DNA of 64,000 nucleotides from Stichopus chloronotus (lineage: Eukaryota; Echinodermata; Holothuroidea; Aspidochirotida; Stichopodidae). The stretch lies in the NCBI GenBank assembly GCA_021234535.1, contig CM037849.1, positions 11,389,526-11,453,525 on the forward strand. Reading direction: 5' to 3'. Every line of letters begins with the position of its first letter. The stretch's first letter is position 1. Shown piece after piece: positions 1 through 12,458 of the stretch. Made by a program: the position numbers and the translations under genes. The notes under the pieces were generated by a model that was not told where the DNA came from, ran no database searches, and was given only the letters and a program-made list of their open reading frames with translations.

Positions 1-448
1 TTGAAAAATGTGTTCTCAGGTAAGTACAGTTCTTACAAAACTGTCAGTTAATTGATCTAATAATTCTCAAGATATGCTGGAAATACAAATTTTGGGGCAA
101 AATTGACTTTTTTTTCTAAAAAATCAGCAAATTTCACTCTCTTTACTACAAAAGTGATATACCATGAAATTTTTCATTCTCATATGAGTTTTTGCAAAAT
201 TTTGCTTTTAAATGCTCAAATACTTCTCAAGATATGCTGGAAATAGCAATTTTGGGGCAAAAAAGACTTTTTTCTCTCACAAATCAGCAAATGTGACTTG
301 ATTTTCCATACATCTAATGCATCTTGCAGGTATTGGCATCATGTACAACCTTACCGAGTTTCAAGTCAACAGCTCATATGCTTTTCAAACTATTCTGGAA
401 AAACCACAATTTGGCCAGGTCTGGACGCACACACACACACACACCCAA
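1..448. repeat. 160-bp-period tandem repeat, about 2.5 copies
   Basis: The phrase TTCTCAAGATATGCTGG plus a following TTTTGGGGCAAAA occurs at about 64 and 224. A third, diverged version (ATTCTGGAAAAACCACAATT) starts near 384. The period is close to 160 bp. It lies in the intron after exon 22, and no coding signal is seen in it. Confidence 0.6.
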
Positions 449-650
449 CTTTGTTTTCCATTCATTCCGAGGACCTCATTGTGCTTTCTTTTGTTTTTTC
501 TTCCTCAACCCGAACTTTAAAATAGACTGTCTATTGTTAATCTTGAGAGGACCGGAGAAATCTGTTGAATTTTCTACAGAGGACCTAAAATCTATTGTTT
601 CGGTCCTCGATCCTACCCGAAAACAAGGGCACGTACACACGCACACGCAT
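449..650. repeat. CA-flanked dispersed repeat, copy 1
   Basis: About 200 bp nearly identical to 5399-5610. It has (CA)n on both sides, an internal palindrome AATAGACTGTCTATT, and inverted CGAGGACC / GGTCCTCG near the ends. This looks like a small non-autonomous DNA element, but I could not define target-site duplications. Confidence 0.6.
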
Positions 651-1108
651 TGGCACAGACACGTTTTCATTTATATCACTCAACAGGACCCTCCTGTACC
701 TATGGTCAATCCACCATGGGGTACCCCTGGGGAGTCGCTACTCATCCACCCCAAGCGTCTCCATGGCAACCATTCTCCAATGGGTGTACAGCACAATATA
801 TAGCTCCACTAGCTAAGTGACTACAATATCTCATAGAGCCCCTATAGGGCGATGAGATAATTAAACACATGAATAGATTATCAGTACTGCTTCTTGTATA
901 TTACTTTCTATTCACATGCTTCTTCCTTCAAACCAGATTCTCAGGATCATTTCCTGTTTTAAAGGTGATTGATCGTCTCATTAAATCTCATGTGACGTCA
1001 TTATCTTCTTGATAACTCTCCGCAAAAGTTCTAGTTTAGGGTTAATCTTTGTACGAACTCAGGAAGAGCTAATAAAAGTTGCACATGTTTCTCTCTTCAA
1101 CTGCTAAC

Positions 1109-1207
1109 CTGATGTATGGCGTTCCGGATGGGATGTGGTACTTCGCGGCTGGATCAAAATCTGTTGCAGACCTCTCCACTGGAGGTTTAACACCCTGGTA
1201 TTTAGTC
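1109..1207 (-). CDS. ACE-like exon 22, domain 2 (last exon inside the window)
   Basis: 99 bp, phase 2 at both ends, encoding [20 protein letters not shown] then [12 protein letters not shown]. Equivalent to exon 10, with Arg-Leu-Lys replaced by Arg-Thr-Lys at the junction. The equivalents of exons 11 and 12, and any C-terminal membrane anchor, are not in bases 1-1108 and must lie beyond the left edge. The predicted product is therefore partial, with about 1096 codons seen. Confidence 0.9.
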
Positions 1208-1599
1208 CTGCAAGGTCAAAGATTAAAACGCAATGACAAATACACACGATGACATCGTTGAAGAAAAAAAAATAGATCATTACAACCTCTGAAGTATGTT
1301 AGTATTTTCATAACTATACTTTGTTCGGACTTATTTCACGTACATCATTAGCATACTTCAAGTATTTATAAACATATTAAGCATTTACTTAACTTTCTAA
1401 TTAGTTTGGAAAAAAGTGTCTCAAGCGAATGACCTCGAACAAAACTTTGAACATTCGGTTGTTCAGTTCAGTTTGACTTAATTCCAATCTCTTACTACAA
1501 TATAAAAACATAACAATATTCTGAGAGTGGTAAAAGTAACGAACATTACAGTATATAAGGATCATCATGCTTAGACACATCATAAAATAACTACTTTAC

Positions 1600-2630
1600 T
1601 CAACAAAAAAAGTAAGAGACTGAGGAGTGGCAACTGAAAGCTCCTAGGAGCTTGTAGGTGTTGACACCCCTTAATGACAGACAGAATGATACAAGACAAA
1701 AATAAGAAAAGCACAAAAAACAGCAAGAACAGAGTACAGAAATACAAAAATGACGGTAGTTCAAAGGTAGTTTGCAATGAAATGAACTTTAAGGTGCTTT
1801 TCAAATGCATATGGTGTTTTACGGTTTTTAACTTACAAGGGGAGATAAATTCCATAGTTTTGTACCTACAAATCGAAGACCAAATTGAGATGACCTAAGC
1901 CTACAAAGGGGAGTCATAAAGTGATTTGAAGCACTGCTAGGGTAAGGGTAATGGCTATCACGAAACTGAAAATGGGTACTTAATATTGACAGGTAGTCAG
2001 TCAAAAATAAGCAACCCGATATAATACCGATTTAAATCATAAATATTAAGAAGGTCGAAACTAGCCAGACGAGGTGCAGTTTGATGACAATAGTCTACGT
2101 TGCATGTACATGTAATAGCCCTTTTCTGTAAATGATATTACACTAAGTGAGATAAAGAAGTGTAAGGGTATTTCACAGGGAAACCAAAATTTTCGTAGGA
2201 AGAAGTTGTCGAAATCTGTTAAGTATCCCCACACCTTTTGAAACTTTCATGCTAAAATACAGGATATGATCAATCCAGGTGAAATGAAAGTCAACAAACA
2301 CACCAAGAAACTTAGTAACATTTGAACGCTGTATGTTAATACCACAAAGTTGTATGTTGTTTACACTCTGATTAAACTGCTTAGAAGGTGAGGTTAAAAT
2401 AACAAAATTTGTTTTCTTTACATTGAGAGAAAGCTTGCTTGCGCAAAACCAGTTGTGAACATTGATAAATTCATATTGTATTACATTTAGTAGACAACTG
2501 AGGTCATTACGGGAAAAAAAAATATTGTTGCTGTTGGTTTTTGATAACTCTTGCAAAAAAGAAAAACATGAAATAAAACAAAAGACATAAAATCTAATAT
2601 ACTGTTTAGACAGACTAACAGATAATATCG
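1600..2630 (-). mobile_element. Decayed CR1/L2-like LINE fragment (RT C-terminal part)
   Basis: The minus-strand frame at 2173-2556 encodes a reverse-transcriptase thumb-like stretch (WFCASKLSLNVKKTNFVI, then TKFLGVFVD). A frameshifted continuation at about 1780-1860 reads TKLWNLSPL, typical of the LINE tail. The FADD-type motif expected near 2580 is destroyed. Frameshifts and stops mark it as an inactive fossil within an ACE-like intron. Confidence 0.7.
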
Positions 2631-2732
2631 TTTATAATAAACACGAACAGAATCTACATCGGTCATATAGAGCATATCTCACAGGCTGAGGTTCTCCTGC
2701 TTCGGCTTTTGAGTCAGTGTCACGTGACCTAC

Positions 2733-2877
2733 CTTAGTTCCCACCACTTGGTGTTGTATTCCTCTGGAGTGGTGTCACCTCTGAAGACACTCCATCGCCA
2801 CTGGTCCATCAGATACCCGAAAGGGAGGAAGGCTATCTTCTCCAGGGCAGTGAGCATCAGGTAATTCAAGTCACTTT
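2733..2877 (-). CDS. ACE-like exon 21, domain 2
   Basis: 145 bp, phase 1 to 2, encoding [20 protein letters not shown] then [19 protein letters not shown]. Its 3' part and donor flank are nearly identical in DNA to exon 9, a likely conversion tract. The next intron (1208-2732) is largely a decayed LINE. Confidence 0.93.
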
Positions 2878-3445
2878 CTGTAAACGTATGAATATGTTCT
2901 AAAAATCATGGATCTAAGCAAATAGCTCTTCCACCTAATGGTTACGAAGCAAAGGGAAAACAAATTGGGAATTTGTGGGCTAGTTTAGTCAATGGAACCA
3001 AACGTTCGAAACACTCACATTAGAGTATACAACGAATCTACAGAATGATACGATTCTGTGATTCACTTCCAAGTTGATGTTTGAGTTCTGGTTTAATACA
3101 GCCCATACATGTTCTGATGCAGTATACATATCATGTCAGAACAAGGCAAAATACACTAGATAACGGGAGTGACGAATAGCTTTGTGATTATTTTCCATAT
3201 GAAAAGCAGCAATGAACAATTTTTATGAACCGTCAATCTTTTTGAGATTCTATTGCTTTGTCTCTGTACGTGTGATATTGTACCTCATAACTTCAATTCA
3301 TTTTGGCCCCTTCAGTGATCATTCAGTGACATTAACTTAATCTGTTGATCTCAAGTGATTTTACCTTCCATGAACGTCAATGGAAGATGCTATGTGTCAA
3401 TGTTTCATTTTGACAGGTCAGCCATTTTGGGTTCTAATACTTTAC

Positions 3446-3669
3446 CTTCATCAGTTAGCGATTCTGGAAGAAGTTTCACGGCATGAAGATGTTTCGGTGT
3501 CATCACTGAGAGGGCAAGAACATCACCGACGGCCTCGTGGAATCCAGGATTTGCGCCTCTCCGGTAGTACACCGGGAGATGCTTGTACTGAAGGTAGTAC
3601 TCTATGTGTCCCATTTCGTGGTGGACTGTGCCAAAATCGTCTGTAGTTATATCTGTGCATTGTTTAATC
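3446..3669 (-). CDS. ACE-like exon 20, domain 2: zinc-binding active site
   Basis: 224 bp, phase 2 to 1, encoding the second catalytic core. HEMGH is at about residues 958-962 of the predicted two-domain precursor, and the [11 protein letters not shown]lu (about 986) is the third zinc ligand. The catalytic residues are intact, so both domains should be active. The local environment differs from domain 1 ([10 protein letters not shown] instead of [10 protein letters not shown]), which could change specificity. The donor is GAT GAA G|GTAAAG. The next intron is 2878-3445. Confidence 0.95.
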
Positions 3670-4766
3670 CTGTTGATTTAAGGAGAACCGAGAGGATGAA
3701 AGCTGAGAGGGACTTGGTTTTGGCCATAAACGGCTATCGTTCCTAGATTATTTAGTCGACATTCACCGCAAAAACATCCCGCCACAGGACCGGATTATTT
3801 ATCAACCTCTATGCTTCTTCACATAAAAGAAATAAGGAATACAGTGTAAGCGACAACTTTTGTAGAAGCTCAAGTCGCGTTACAGCAATGAAAGACCAAC
3901 TGCCTAACCAGGATTTAAGAGGATTACGTAATCAAGAATCACTGTAAAAGAGAGGGGGAGGGGATGGGGATGTCGGATGCTTCTGTAATCAGTTGAATGT
4001 TTTCCAGTAAAAAGAAACGAGACAACCACTAGTCTTGGCTGTAAGCAGCTTGGAGGAGCTTAGCTTATTCAAGTGTCATAAAAAAGTAAGAGAAAATTGT
4101 GTAATTCCAGGGAGGTCTTCTATTCTGCATGGTCATGGTCATGTGCATACGAGAAGGGGTGGGGGGGGGGGGTACCAGGGTATGTGAAAATATTGGGCAA
4201 AAAAGTGAATCCATTCGGGTAAATGAGACAGCCAAGAGACTAATTTTAGTCCTTTTGACGGGGTCATGGCTATCCTTGCGGAGCCTTGGGTGCACAATTT
4301 CTTGAGATCTAGGAGGTATTTTGACTAAACAATTTCTGGTACCCCTCTACCAAACCCATAATTTTCACACACTTTCCTCACAATTTTCATCCCTCTACTT
4401 CAAAACCCTGGGTGCTCCATTTTAGTAGAGGAACACTATATTTCACCTTGTAACTCTTGACCCTCGATAACAGCCCTTGTGATGCAACTGGGGCCAAAAT
4501 AAAACACCATTTTCTAAAATTCGGGCAAATTGGTCCAACAATCTAAGTAGGTACAACAATCAACCCCCAAATATTAACCCCGGCGCACGCCTATGATCAT
4601 GATTACTTCAAATACTTAAAGCAATGCTTCAAGCAACTGATCATCAAGTCAACTGAATAAGTTTACTTGCAGGCTGAGGAGACCGAGGTCATCGCTCTTT
4701 CAACCAACCGTTGGCGGAGAATTCCAGTTTGCAGTCTTAATTGATAACCGGAAAATTTTGAATCAC

Positions 4767-4939
4767 CTGAAATCTATCCCGTTGTAGAAATCCCAGGCAG
4801 ATGCATGGCAAACAACATCGCGACCATCATCTGGTTTCTCCAGCATCGATTTCTCCCAGAATTCATCCGGCATTTCGATCAGACCCAAGGAGGTGAAAAA
4901 TTCCTCAGAAGTCTTAAACATTTTCGTCGCCGTGTAGTT
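4767..4939 (-). CDS. ACE-like exon 19, domain 2
   Basis: 173 bp, phase 0 to 2, encoding [35 protein letters not shown] and [16 protein letters not shown]. Equivalent to exon 7; NYT is a potential N-glycosylation site. The next intron (3670-4766) has a 12-base G run at 4161-4172 and no coding signal. Confidence 0.92.
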
Positions 4940-5398
4940 CTGGTGGTTTATTGGGTATAATCAGAAAAATTTGATTCCATGAAAAGAATATTTTGGTTTA
5001 TCAAGCAGAGAAAGAGGCGTCTAAGGCGGGAAAGTCAGACATTTAAAAAAAAAAAAAAAAAACTGGCATACAACAATAATTTAAATCTTCCAATGATTAT
5101 TAATATCTTGCAATGTAGATTTAAAAACCTCCAACTACAATAAAGAGACATGTAGTCAATGGCATATTGTAAATACGATGAGTAATAGATCATAGGAGTG
5201 TACGTGTCTACTTCCAAGGTACAGTATTTCAGCTTGACTTGACACGTGACACGAACTGTCTACTTACAGAAGGTAGATTTGTGATCCTGCATTCACCATA
5301 TAATGATGGGTGACTGCAGAGAATTGTGTAACCTTGTCAACTATTGGGCGCCAATGGTATACGTTCAACAATTTCACAGATACACATATTCACACACA

Positions 5399-5610
5399 AG
5401 CTTTGTTTTCCATTCATTCCGAGGACCTCATTGTGCTGTCTTTTGTTTTTTCTTCCTCAACCCTAACCTTAACAATAGACTGTCTATTGTTAATCTGGAG
5501 AGGACCGGAGAAATCTATTGAATTTTCTACAGAGGAACTAAAATTTATTGTTTCAGTCCTCTATCCCACCCGAAAACAAGGGTACACATATATTCACGCA
5601 CACACACACA
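5399..5610. repeat. CA-flanked dispersed repeat, copy 2
   Basis: Same orientation and layout as the copy at 449-650, including the flanking CA tracts and the central AATAGACTGTCTATT palindrome. It lies in the intron between exons 18 and 19 of the ACE-like gene. Confidence 0.6.
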
Positions 5611-6379
5611 CACACCCACAAACACACGCAAAACAAATTAATACTTTTAACTACTAGTCCGTCCCAAAGATGATCTCATCGGGTTTAATTTTCGGTAAAA
5701 TTGTAAACAATTTAATAGTATTCGAAAATTTAGAGAACTGTCTCGACAGCAATAAAAATCTATGATAACTTTTTGCATAAAATGACTGCAAAAATATCGG
5801 AAGTTGCATATGCCATTGAATGATGAAAATTGCTGAGATGGCAAATATATTTGTTTAAGTGAAATTCTGATTTAACGAATTTCTTTGGCCTTTTTACATC
5901 GCCATGAATGTACATACGCTTGAATAAATATCATATTGAATGACTGAGGTGTGTCAAGCAATGTTCAAATTAATTATTACATTGATTTGAATTTGCGCAT
6001 GACAGTAAAAAAGTTTAATAGTAAATTATAAAGAAAATCAGAGCTTTCAACTGCAAGTGCATCAGGTTATGACATCAAAAATATCAGAATGACAACGTTC
6101 TGATTGATTCTTTGTGAACATTTCAAATTGTAATATCTTGGAAAGTAAAGAACATATAAAGTTTGTAATGATGTTCATTGTCAAAAGTTCTGACTGTCAT
6201 TCTTCGTTTCGTTTAAATGACCATTTCTGTCAACTTTAGGTGATGTTTGATCGTTTAGCAAGTTTCCTTCATGCGTTGGAAAAAAGGTACGCAGATTGCA
6301 TCCTTCTGAACAATCTTGCGGTGTATCCTCTCTAACCAACCCTCACTTACGGTACGATCTGGAATGAGTTGAACGGTAC

Positions 6380-6477
6380 CTGTTCTTTGAGGGCATTGGT
6401 GATGTCGATACTTGGTGCGTCGGGGTAAGGTACAACCAGATCATATATATTACCCCACGACTGAGCCCACATGTTAC
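6380..6477 (-). CDS. ACE-like exon 18, domain 2
   Basis: 98 bp, phase 1 to 0, encoding [19 protein letters not shown] then [13 protein letters not shown]. Equivalent to exon 6. The next intron (4940-6379) contains one copy of a CA-flanked repeat at 5399-5610. Confidence 0.93.
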
Positions 6478-7150
6478 CTGCGAAAAAAAAAAAAATAGAA
6501 AATGCAATAATACGGGTCGACAGCACGGCATGAGGTAGCGGAAAGCTTAAATATGGGACTCCCATCACTATTGAAATACAATATACCTTATGAAGGATGT
6601 GCCCAACCTTGCCCACCCTGCCCCATAACCCCCCACCCTGCCCGTCCTCGTCCACATTGCTCCACCCCTACCCACCCTGCGGGGATAATTAACCTCACTT
6701 CACTGTCATGTTTCACTTCCTACAGTAGATTTAAATGTGCTGCATGACAGTATACTGTACCTACAACACAACCTTGTAGGCTAAACCGTACGTACTCGAT
6801 CCGATCACACCTGTTACAGTTTGTACTCAGCATGGGAAACTGAATATAAGAATTCATATTGTAATTCTTTACTTATTCAATTGAGAAAATATAGTTAAAC
6901 GAAATAAGATAGTACATCCGATTCCTAAAATATCCCTCTCATTTATAAGATAGCCCTCTTATACGTAAGACACTGATTCATAATATATCCATCCCATTCA
7001 TGATATATCATGTTATTCACGATTTTGTCAGAAAAAAAAAATGGTAAAGAGGTGGGGGGGGGGGGGGGAGAATTGCTCCCTTGTCCACCTATCCTAAAAT
7101 GCACATAGGTAACTATAGCAACATATCCAATTCATTAATTGCTTCAATAC

Positions 7151-7339
7151 CAAAAAGATGAGCCGGAATTGGTCCTCGCAGGTCAACTTTATCCCCGTAC
7201 TCTTCATATAGCTTTCTTCTGACGTAGGCGTGTAACTGGACGTACAGAGGGCTCAGTTCGTTGTACAGTCTCTCAACTCGTTCTTCTAGGTCGTCCACTT
7301 CATACCAAGACCGCCAGTAAGCTCCGCAATCAGGTTGAT
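7151..7339 (-). CDS. ACE-like exon 17, domain 2
   Basis: 189 bp, phase 1 at both ends, encoding [29 protein letters not shown] and GPIPAHLFG. The only AG that keeps the frame is CAAAG at 7340-7341. It adds DQPDC before GAYWR, making this exon two codons longer than exon 5, with an extra Cys. A 15-base G run lies in the next intron (7054-7068). Confidence 0.9.
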
Positions 7340-8341
7340 CTTTGACGTAAAAGAAAACTTGTTCAAGTAGTTTATTACTTGTCAGGAATAACAGAAGGTC
7401 CCACTATTGGTGGAGCTTTATATCTCGAAACTGCGTCAACGTTGAGATTTTCGTTACCGTTATTGTCTCTTTCTTGTCATTGCAGTTGATTTTATTTCAT
7501 CAAACTTTATGAAGAGTTTTATGCATGAATGGCTGATCGGATCCTTCAATAATGTTAACATTTTGAAGTCACTGAAGCTGCCTCTTGAAAATTATTACCC
7601 CACCGGGCCCAACCTCTCTTTTGAAAAGGAAAAAAAAAGGGTCACACTGGCGATTAAAGGAAAATAGGTCGCTTAGAATTAGCCAACCCTGATGGCATAC
7701 AAAGAGAGTAACTTTCGTCATTGTTAAACCATTCCGTCCCAGGAAAGACATCTGAACAGTCAAGCCTCATCTCCTCAAAAAGTTATGTATGTGATGAGTT
7801 ACTGAAGATGCATACTTTGAAGTGTGAAAAGTTTGGGTGAACAAATTATTTTGGAGCAACAAACAAGTAAATTTCTCTCTGTGATAAGCTTGTTCCTTGA
7901 AAAAAAAAAAAAAGACCGGGGAACAAAGGCCGAAGTTCTTTCTTATTATGGATGATCTACGGTATTATCATGTCCGCAAACATTGGCTTTAAGAATATGA
8001 TTGTTCTCTGTAAAATAGACTCCTTATTTCCCTTTAAGATGTTTAGAACCCTAAAAAATGACCATTATAAAAGTAACTAAACTGTGGTCTCGTCTAAATT
8101 TTGCATGGTTTCATCATCTCCCTAAGGTATGGAAAGCACAGGACACATTCCTAGAGATGAAAAGAAGCCCAAACCATACAATGCCACCAATGCTAATTTT
8201 TATTACCATGCGTACGATACGGTAGGCTAATCAATCAATTCTTCCATATAGGTGATGATGCTATTGCTATCAGTAAGGGTAGGCGGATTAGCATAAACCA
8301 CCTCATTGCTTTCATCGAGTAATGGGCTAACGTGAACGTAC

Positions 8342-8485
8342 CGTTTGCTATCGCCGCCTCGTTCTTCAGTTCGACGTACTTCACGTAATCCTCCTTGGCG
8401 GAAGGACCGACTGCATCTCGCCAGCCTTGCCACACCCATAAGAGCTCGTCATAATCACGTGATGTTTGCAAAATACGGGTCAGCC
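8342..8485 (-). CDS. ACE-like exon 16, domain 2
   Basis: 144 bp, phase 1 at both ends, encoding LTRILQTSRDYDELLWVWQG then WRDAVGPSAKEDYVKYVELK and NEAAIANG. Equivalent to exon 4. The following intron (7340-8341) contains a dispersed repeat near 7780-7990. Confidence 0.92.
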
Positions 8486-9466
8486 CTGAAAATGAAGGTG
8501 GTAATGGTTGGGTGGGATGAAGTGAGAAAAGCAAACATGGTGGAATCGAAAGATAAGTTAAAACAGATAATTTAATTGATCTATTCTTATTTATTTTTAT
8601 AGAACAGAAAGTTTATTTGCCCGGTCGAATTATTTCCGCCTATTCAGAAACAAATGTTAGCGTAATCTCACAACAGCAACGCAAATTTTCACAGAATAAC
8701 CATTGAGCAATAACAAAAGATTAACTACGAAGCGTATACTGATTGTGTGTTATTGTAATACTTCTGCCCAGATTTGACAAACCGACTGTATGACGTTCAG
8801 ACCAATCTGATGTAAACTGCTCACATCTTAATCGACGTCAAAAATTTTATGCTTTCTGAAAGTAAATTCTGCTTTCTATAAATGTAGCTCCTTCAGCGTG
8901 GACATTTCTTTGTTCTCATCCAACCTTCTGCAGCTCGAAATTTTTGAAAAAAAAAGAAGGTTAAATTACAAACTAAGATTGCATATTGGAAACTATGTTA
9001 GTTACCGCTTGCACTAAATACACCATCCTAAGAGAGCCTGAAAGCATTAGCAACTGCACCACAGTTATGTAGTAATTTTTTTAAACACTTTTTGTTTTCT
9101 TTCTCTTTCACAAATCGGCACCCGAATCTGACGTTGCCTGGATTCCGTGATTTTTAGGGACTTTCCCTGGAGCAGATAATTCTTGACGCATTTTCTTCAG
9201 AGAATAGTCTTTAGCTGCTCAACGGAACTTTCAGAAGCTCCTTGGAGTAAAGCGAACAATAATGCGTATACTTGGTGGTGCTCCTGAGAGCAAAAGGAAC
9301 AATAGTGCGTATACTTGACTTCGAACTACGGAAACACCGGATTTAATTACAATTTTATTGATGATGACGAAAAACATGCAGCCAGGTATCAGATAGTAAT
9401 TGCAACTCCTTACTATTAAGACCAGTGTACGGTCACTACGCAACCATTACGTCACATAGCCTATAC

Positions 9467-9563
9467 CTGGTTCTAGTGAGTAGCATTCTCCTCCTTCCTG
9501 TTCAGATTTACACACTTCACCAACAGAGTACCTCGTCTCCAGCGACGCTTTCACGTTAGTAAG
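9467..9563 (-). CDS. ACE-like exon 15, domain 2
   Basis: 97 bp, phase 0 to phase 1, encoding LTNVKASLETRYSVGEVC and ECYSLEPG. The Cys-Cys loop is three residues longer than in domain 1. The donor is CCA G|GTATAG. No feature is seen in the next intron (8486-9466). Confidence 0.87.
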
Positions 9564-10145
9564 CTATAACAAAAAGAAAAAAAAAAGACTGTTCTTACTG
9601 AAGAAAAAGTGCAACAACATTTTACAAAATGTTTGGTATTTTTTCAGTTGAATAAAAATGCAGTCAGGTTTCTGTACTTTGACAAAATTTCCCCTCGAAT
9701 GAAAGCTCAGATGTCACTTATGGACCGGGTAAAGATCACAAAGTGACCGTCGTCTAAAAATAACCAGTGGTTCTGGTGTATTTGACTTAAAATAAAATGA
9801 ACTTCGTGTCCACGTGGTCAAACATTCAGTGAGTTTCCACTCTTCATTGATAATTATATGAACAACTAGCAAAAGAAATGTCTTTCAAGTGACGTCATTA
9901 ACCAGCAAACTGATGTAACACGTACTGTATGTACGCAGTGATCTAGTGGAAGACGACAAAACAAGGGAAAGTTCCACTTGAAGCATGCCATTCGTGTACA
10001 CGGTAAGGTCAAATTAGTGTCGGTAAGTAATAAAAGTCAGTTTAACTAATGGCACACTGAATATTATCCACATAGTTGAGCAATCTTCGAACATGAACGA
10101 TTAAGAAACGATGAAGCTGAGAGGAGCATAATTTCTGTATTTTAC

Positions 10146-10304
10146 TTCTGTTAACTTTTCCTGATCCTCGAGAGCCGCGTCGCCGATGTATAAGACTTTT
10201 CCTAATTGTCGGTTTGTTTCTTCACTGAAATCCGTTCGGTCGAACTGGAGGAAAGTCCTCTGCCATTTTTTATCAAAGGCAGCGGCAAAGAGATCAGCTT
10301 CAAC
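10146..10304 (-). CDS. ACE-like exon 14, domain 2
   Basis: 159 bp, phase 0 at both ends, the same size as exon 2. It encodes VEADLFAAAFDKKWQRTF... and VLYIGDAALEDQEKL. The donor is GAA|GTAAAA. The downstream intron is 9564-10145, with nothing recognised in it. Confidence 0.88.
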
Positions 10305-11451
10305 CTTTGAATTAAAACAAAGAATAGACGACTTATCAAATCCGAGCATCTAACCTCATTTATTGTGATTGCAAGGTATCTTGTCTTCCTTGATGGGACC
10401 ATGAAGCTTGCAACGCCTTGGGACACCATTAAATGAATTGCCCCCCCCTTTCCTCACATAGGATACTGATCTTCGCCAGGATCTGCTCTGAATAAATCCA
10501 TTTAGCATACTTCCCTTTCCCTGTTTATCTAGGTATAGACTGAAGATTTTCACACCCATCCACCACCATATTTAGAGGTATGAATGTTGGTAGGTCTGTT
10601 TCAGAGGAAAGCCACCTTCGGTTGGCTCGGAGAAAAGAAAATTATTGGCTTCAGGAACCCGAGAGATGGCGATAAACGACACTTCCCGGGTGTTCTAAGA
10701 TACCCAGCGTCGAAACAGTGATCTCATGTCTGAAATTACTCGATCTATGCAGAATAGTAATTCATATCAGATGGGCTGAGATGATACAAGAATAATAAGA
10801 AATTATGAGACCTCTTTCATTTATCCTCGTATGCTGCTGAACATTAATAAATAGTTTCTTCAGTTTTTTTTCATAGGGGTTAAGTGCCCCCCCCCCAAGG
10901 TCCCCACCGGTGTCCTCCGCTCTGTACTCATATATCGGTATTCAAGTCAATTTGGAACATTGCATGTTTTGCAAGCTTGGCAAAACTTCAGTCTGTATGA
11001 TAACCAACTGATTATTTTCCAGGTTATTTTGCAATCATGACAGAAAGAGAGACTGTGTTTGACCTGATTCTTTTTTCATTTCTTCGAAAACTACCATCAC
11101 ATCATGAAAATTTTTATCCTGCTGTAGATTTAAGCAAATATTTTTCATTATCTTACTTTGAAATCCACACGGTAGTCCCATGGTCTCCGTCCAAGGAATT
11201 CCAAATGCAATTTTTTTTAGAAAGTTTTAGACAATTTTTTTTTTTCTGAGGGAGGTACGATATCCATCCATCATAAACTGAATATTATTGTTACATTTTT
11301 TTTGCATATACTGTATATTACTTACCCGAGGAGAAAGATGGGTCATGAAGAAAACGTTTGTAATAAACTGTGACTTTTGTTAACTTTTTTTTGTATTAAA
11401 TTGCTCCTTTATGTGTTTTACTTTGAAACGTCATTAGTGTTAGTAACTCAC

Positions 11452-11588
11452 GCTCTTCTGTTGGTTGTGAGCTGTGATATTTGTGTAGTATGTCCAAGCG
11501 GCCTCAGAGGCCTTGGCGTACTCTACTTGGGCCTCTTCGTTGAACTGGGCCAGGAGTGCTTTGGCTTCTTCCTCGTTAGTGTTTGAAC
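11452..11588 (-). CDS. ACE-like exon 13: start of domain 2
   Basis: A 137-bp exon. The acceptor TATATAG leaves two bases that complete a Gly codon with exon 12, giving SNTNEEEAKALLAQF, an EYAKASEAAW helix and YTNIT. This matches exon 1 downstream of its signal peptide. It ends AAG AGC|GTGAGT, phase 0, like exon 1. No signal peptide precedes it, which supports an internal second domain. Its open frame runs upstream to a Met, but that extension is not signal-like. The following intron (10305-11451) contains only poly-C and poly-T tracts. Confidence 0.82.
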
Positions 11589-11936
11589 CTATATATGGTG
11601 TGATAACAGGAATAGAGGTGGTTTGAGAGTGAGGGTGTATCAATACTATCAAGGTGGATTATTACTGCGACTGTGCCGCCGGTCATTTTGCATTTTACCA
11701 CCATATGTAAGGTGAATACCGCAAACTGTATTTGCATTTTTAACTGCCTCCTTCATAAATATTAAATGCTAAAATAGGGAAAAATGTGCGGCACTTCAAC
11801 TTTTCTACGTTATATGACACAACGTATATTTTAATATCAAACCACCGATGAATTCCAGAGAAGGGGAAAACTTTGACTAAGCTAACCATATCTAGATATT
11901 GCAACTGAAGACAGAACTAAGTGTGCCTTTGAACGC

Positions 11937-12200
11937 TGATGTTCCACTGACAAGTTAAGTGGTTACCAAATGGCAGAATAATTTTCCACCCGCACGGCAT
12001 TTCACACCCCATGCAAATATCTTGTCCCAAACTCAAGATATTGCTGTTTGAAGAAAGAATTTGTGTGGTCAAGATTTCCAGTTTGCCACGTAACAAAAAT
12101 GCCATGTAACAGTTTCAAATTATTGCAAAAAGCCTGTTTTGTTCTTTGAAATTAAAGTGCATGTTTATCTTGAATCTGAGGCCTGAAAAAAAATCAATTT
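11937..12200 (+). repeat. Dispersed repeat family R1, copy 1
   Basis: Shares ordered blocks (TTCCAC, ATTTCACACCCCATGC-like, GTCAAGA, CATGTAAC, AATTATTGCA) with 18010-18200, 28403-28600 and, inverted, 34205-34400. It has no coding capacity. The family resembles a short non-autonomous element; its ends are not defined. Confidence 0.5.
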
Positions 12201-12458
12201 ACCTTGAAATATTGTGGAAAATAAGATCAGATCTCTTCAACTATTGCACGGTTACTTTAAAAACAGTCAAATTTAAAAAGAAGAAATACAAAGGATCTTT
12301 AAATAGCTGTGCCTGCGTGACGTCACACACTTGCCATAATGCGATGTAAGATTTTGAAACATATTCCTAAAAACCAGAATGCAGAAATGCATTGTGGTTT
12401 CGATGATCTATTTAAGAGAAATTTTTTTCTGAATCTGATATAATAGCGTTAGTATGTG

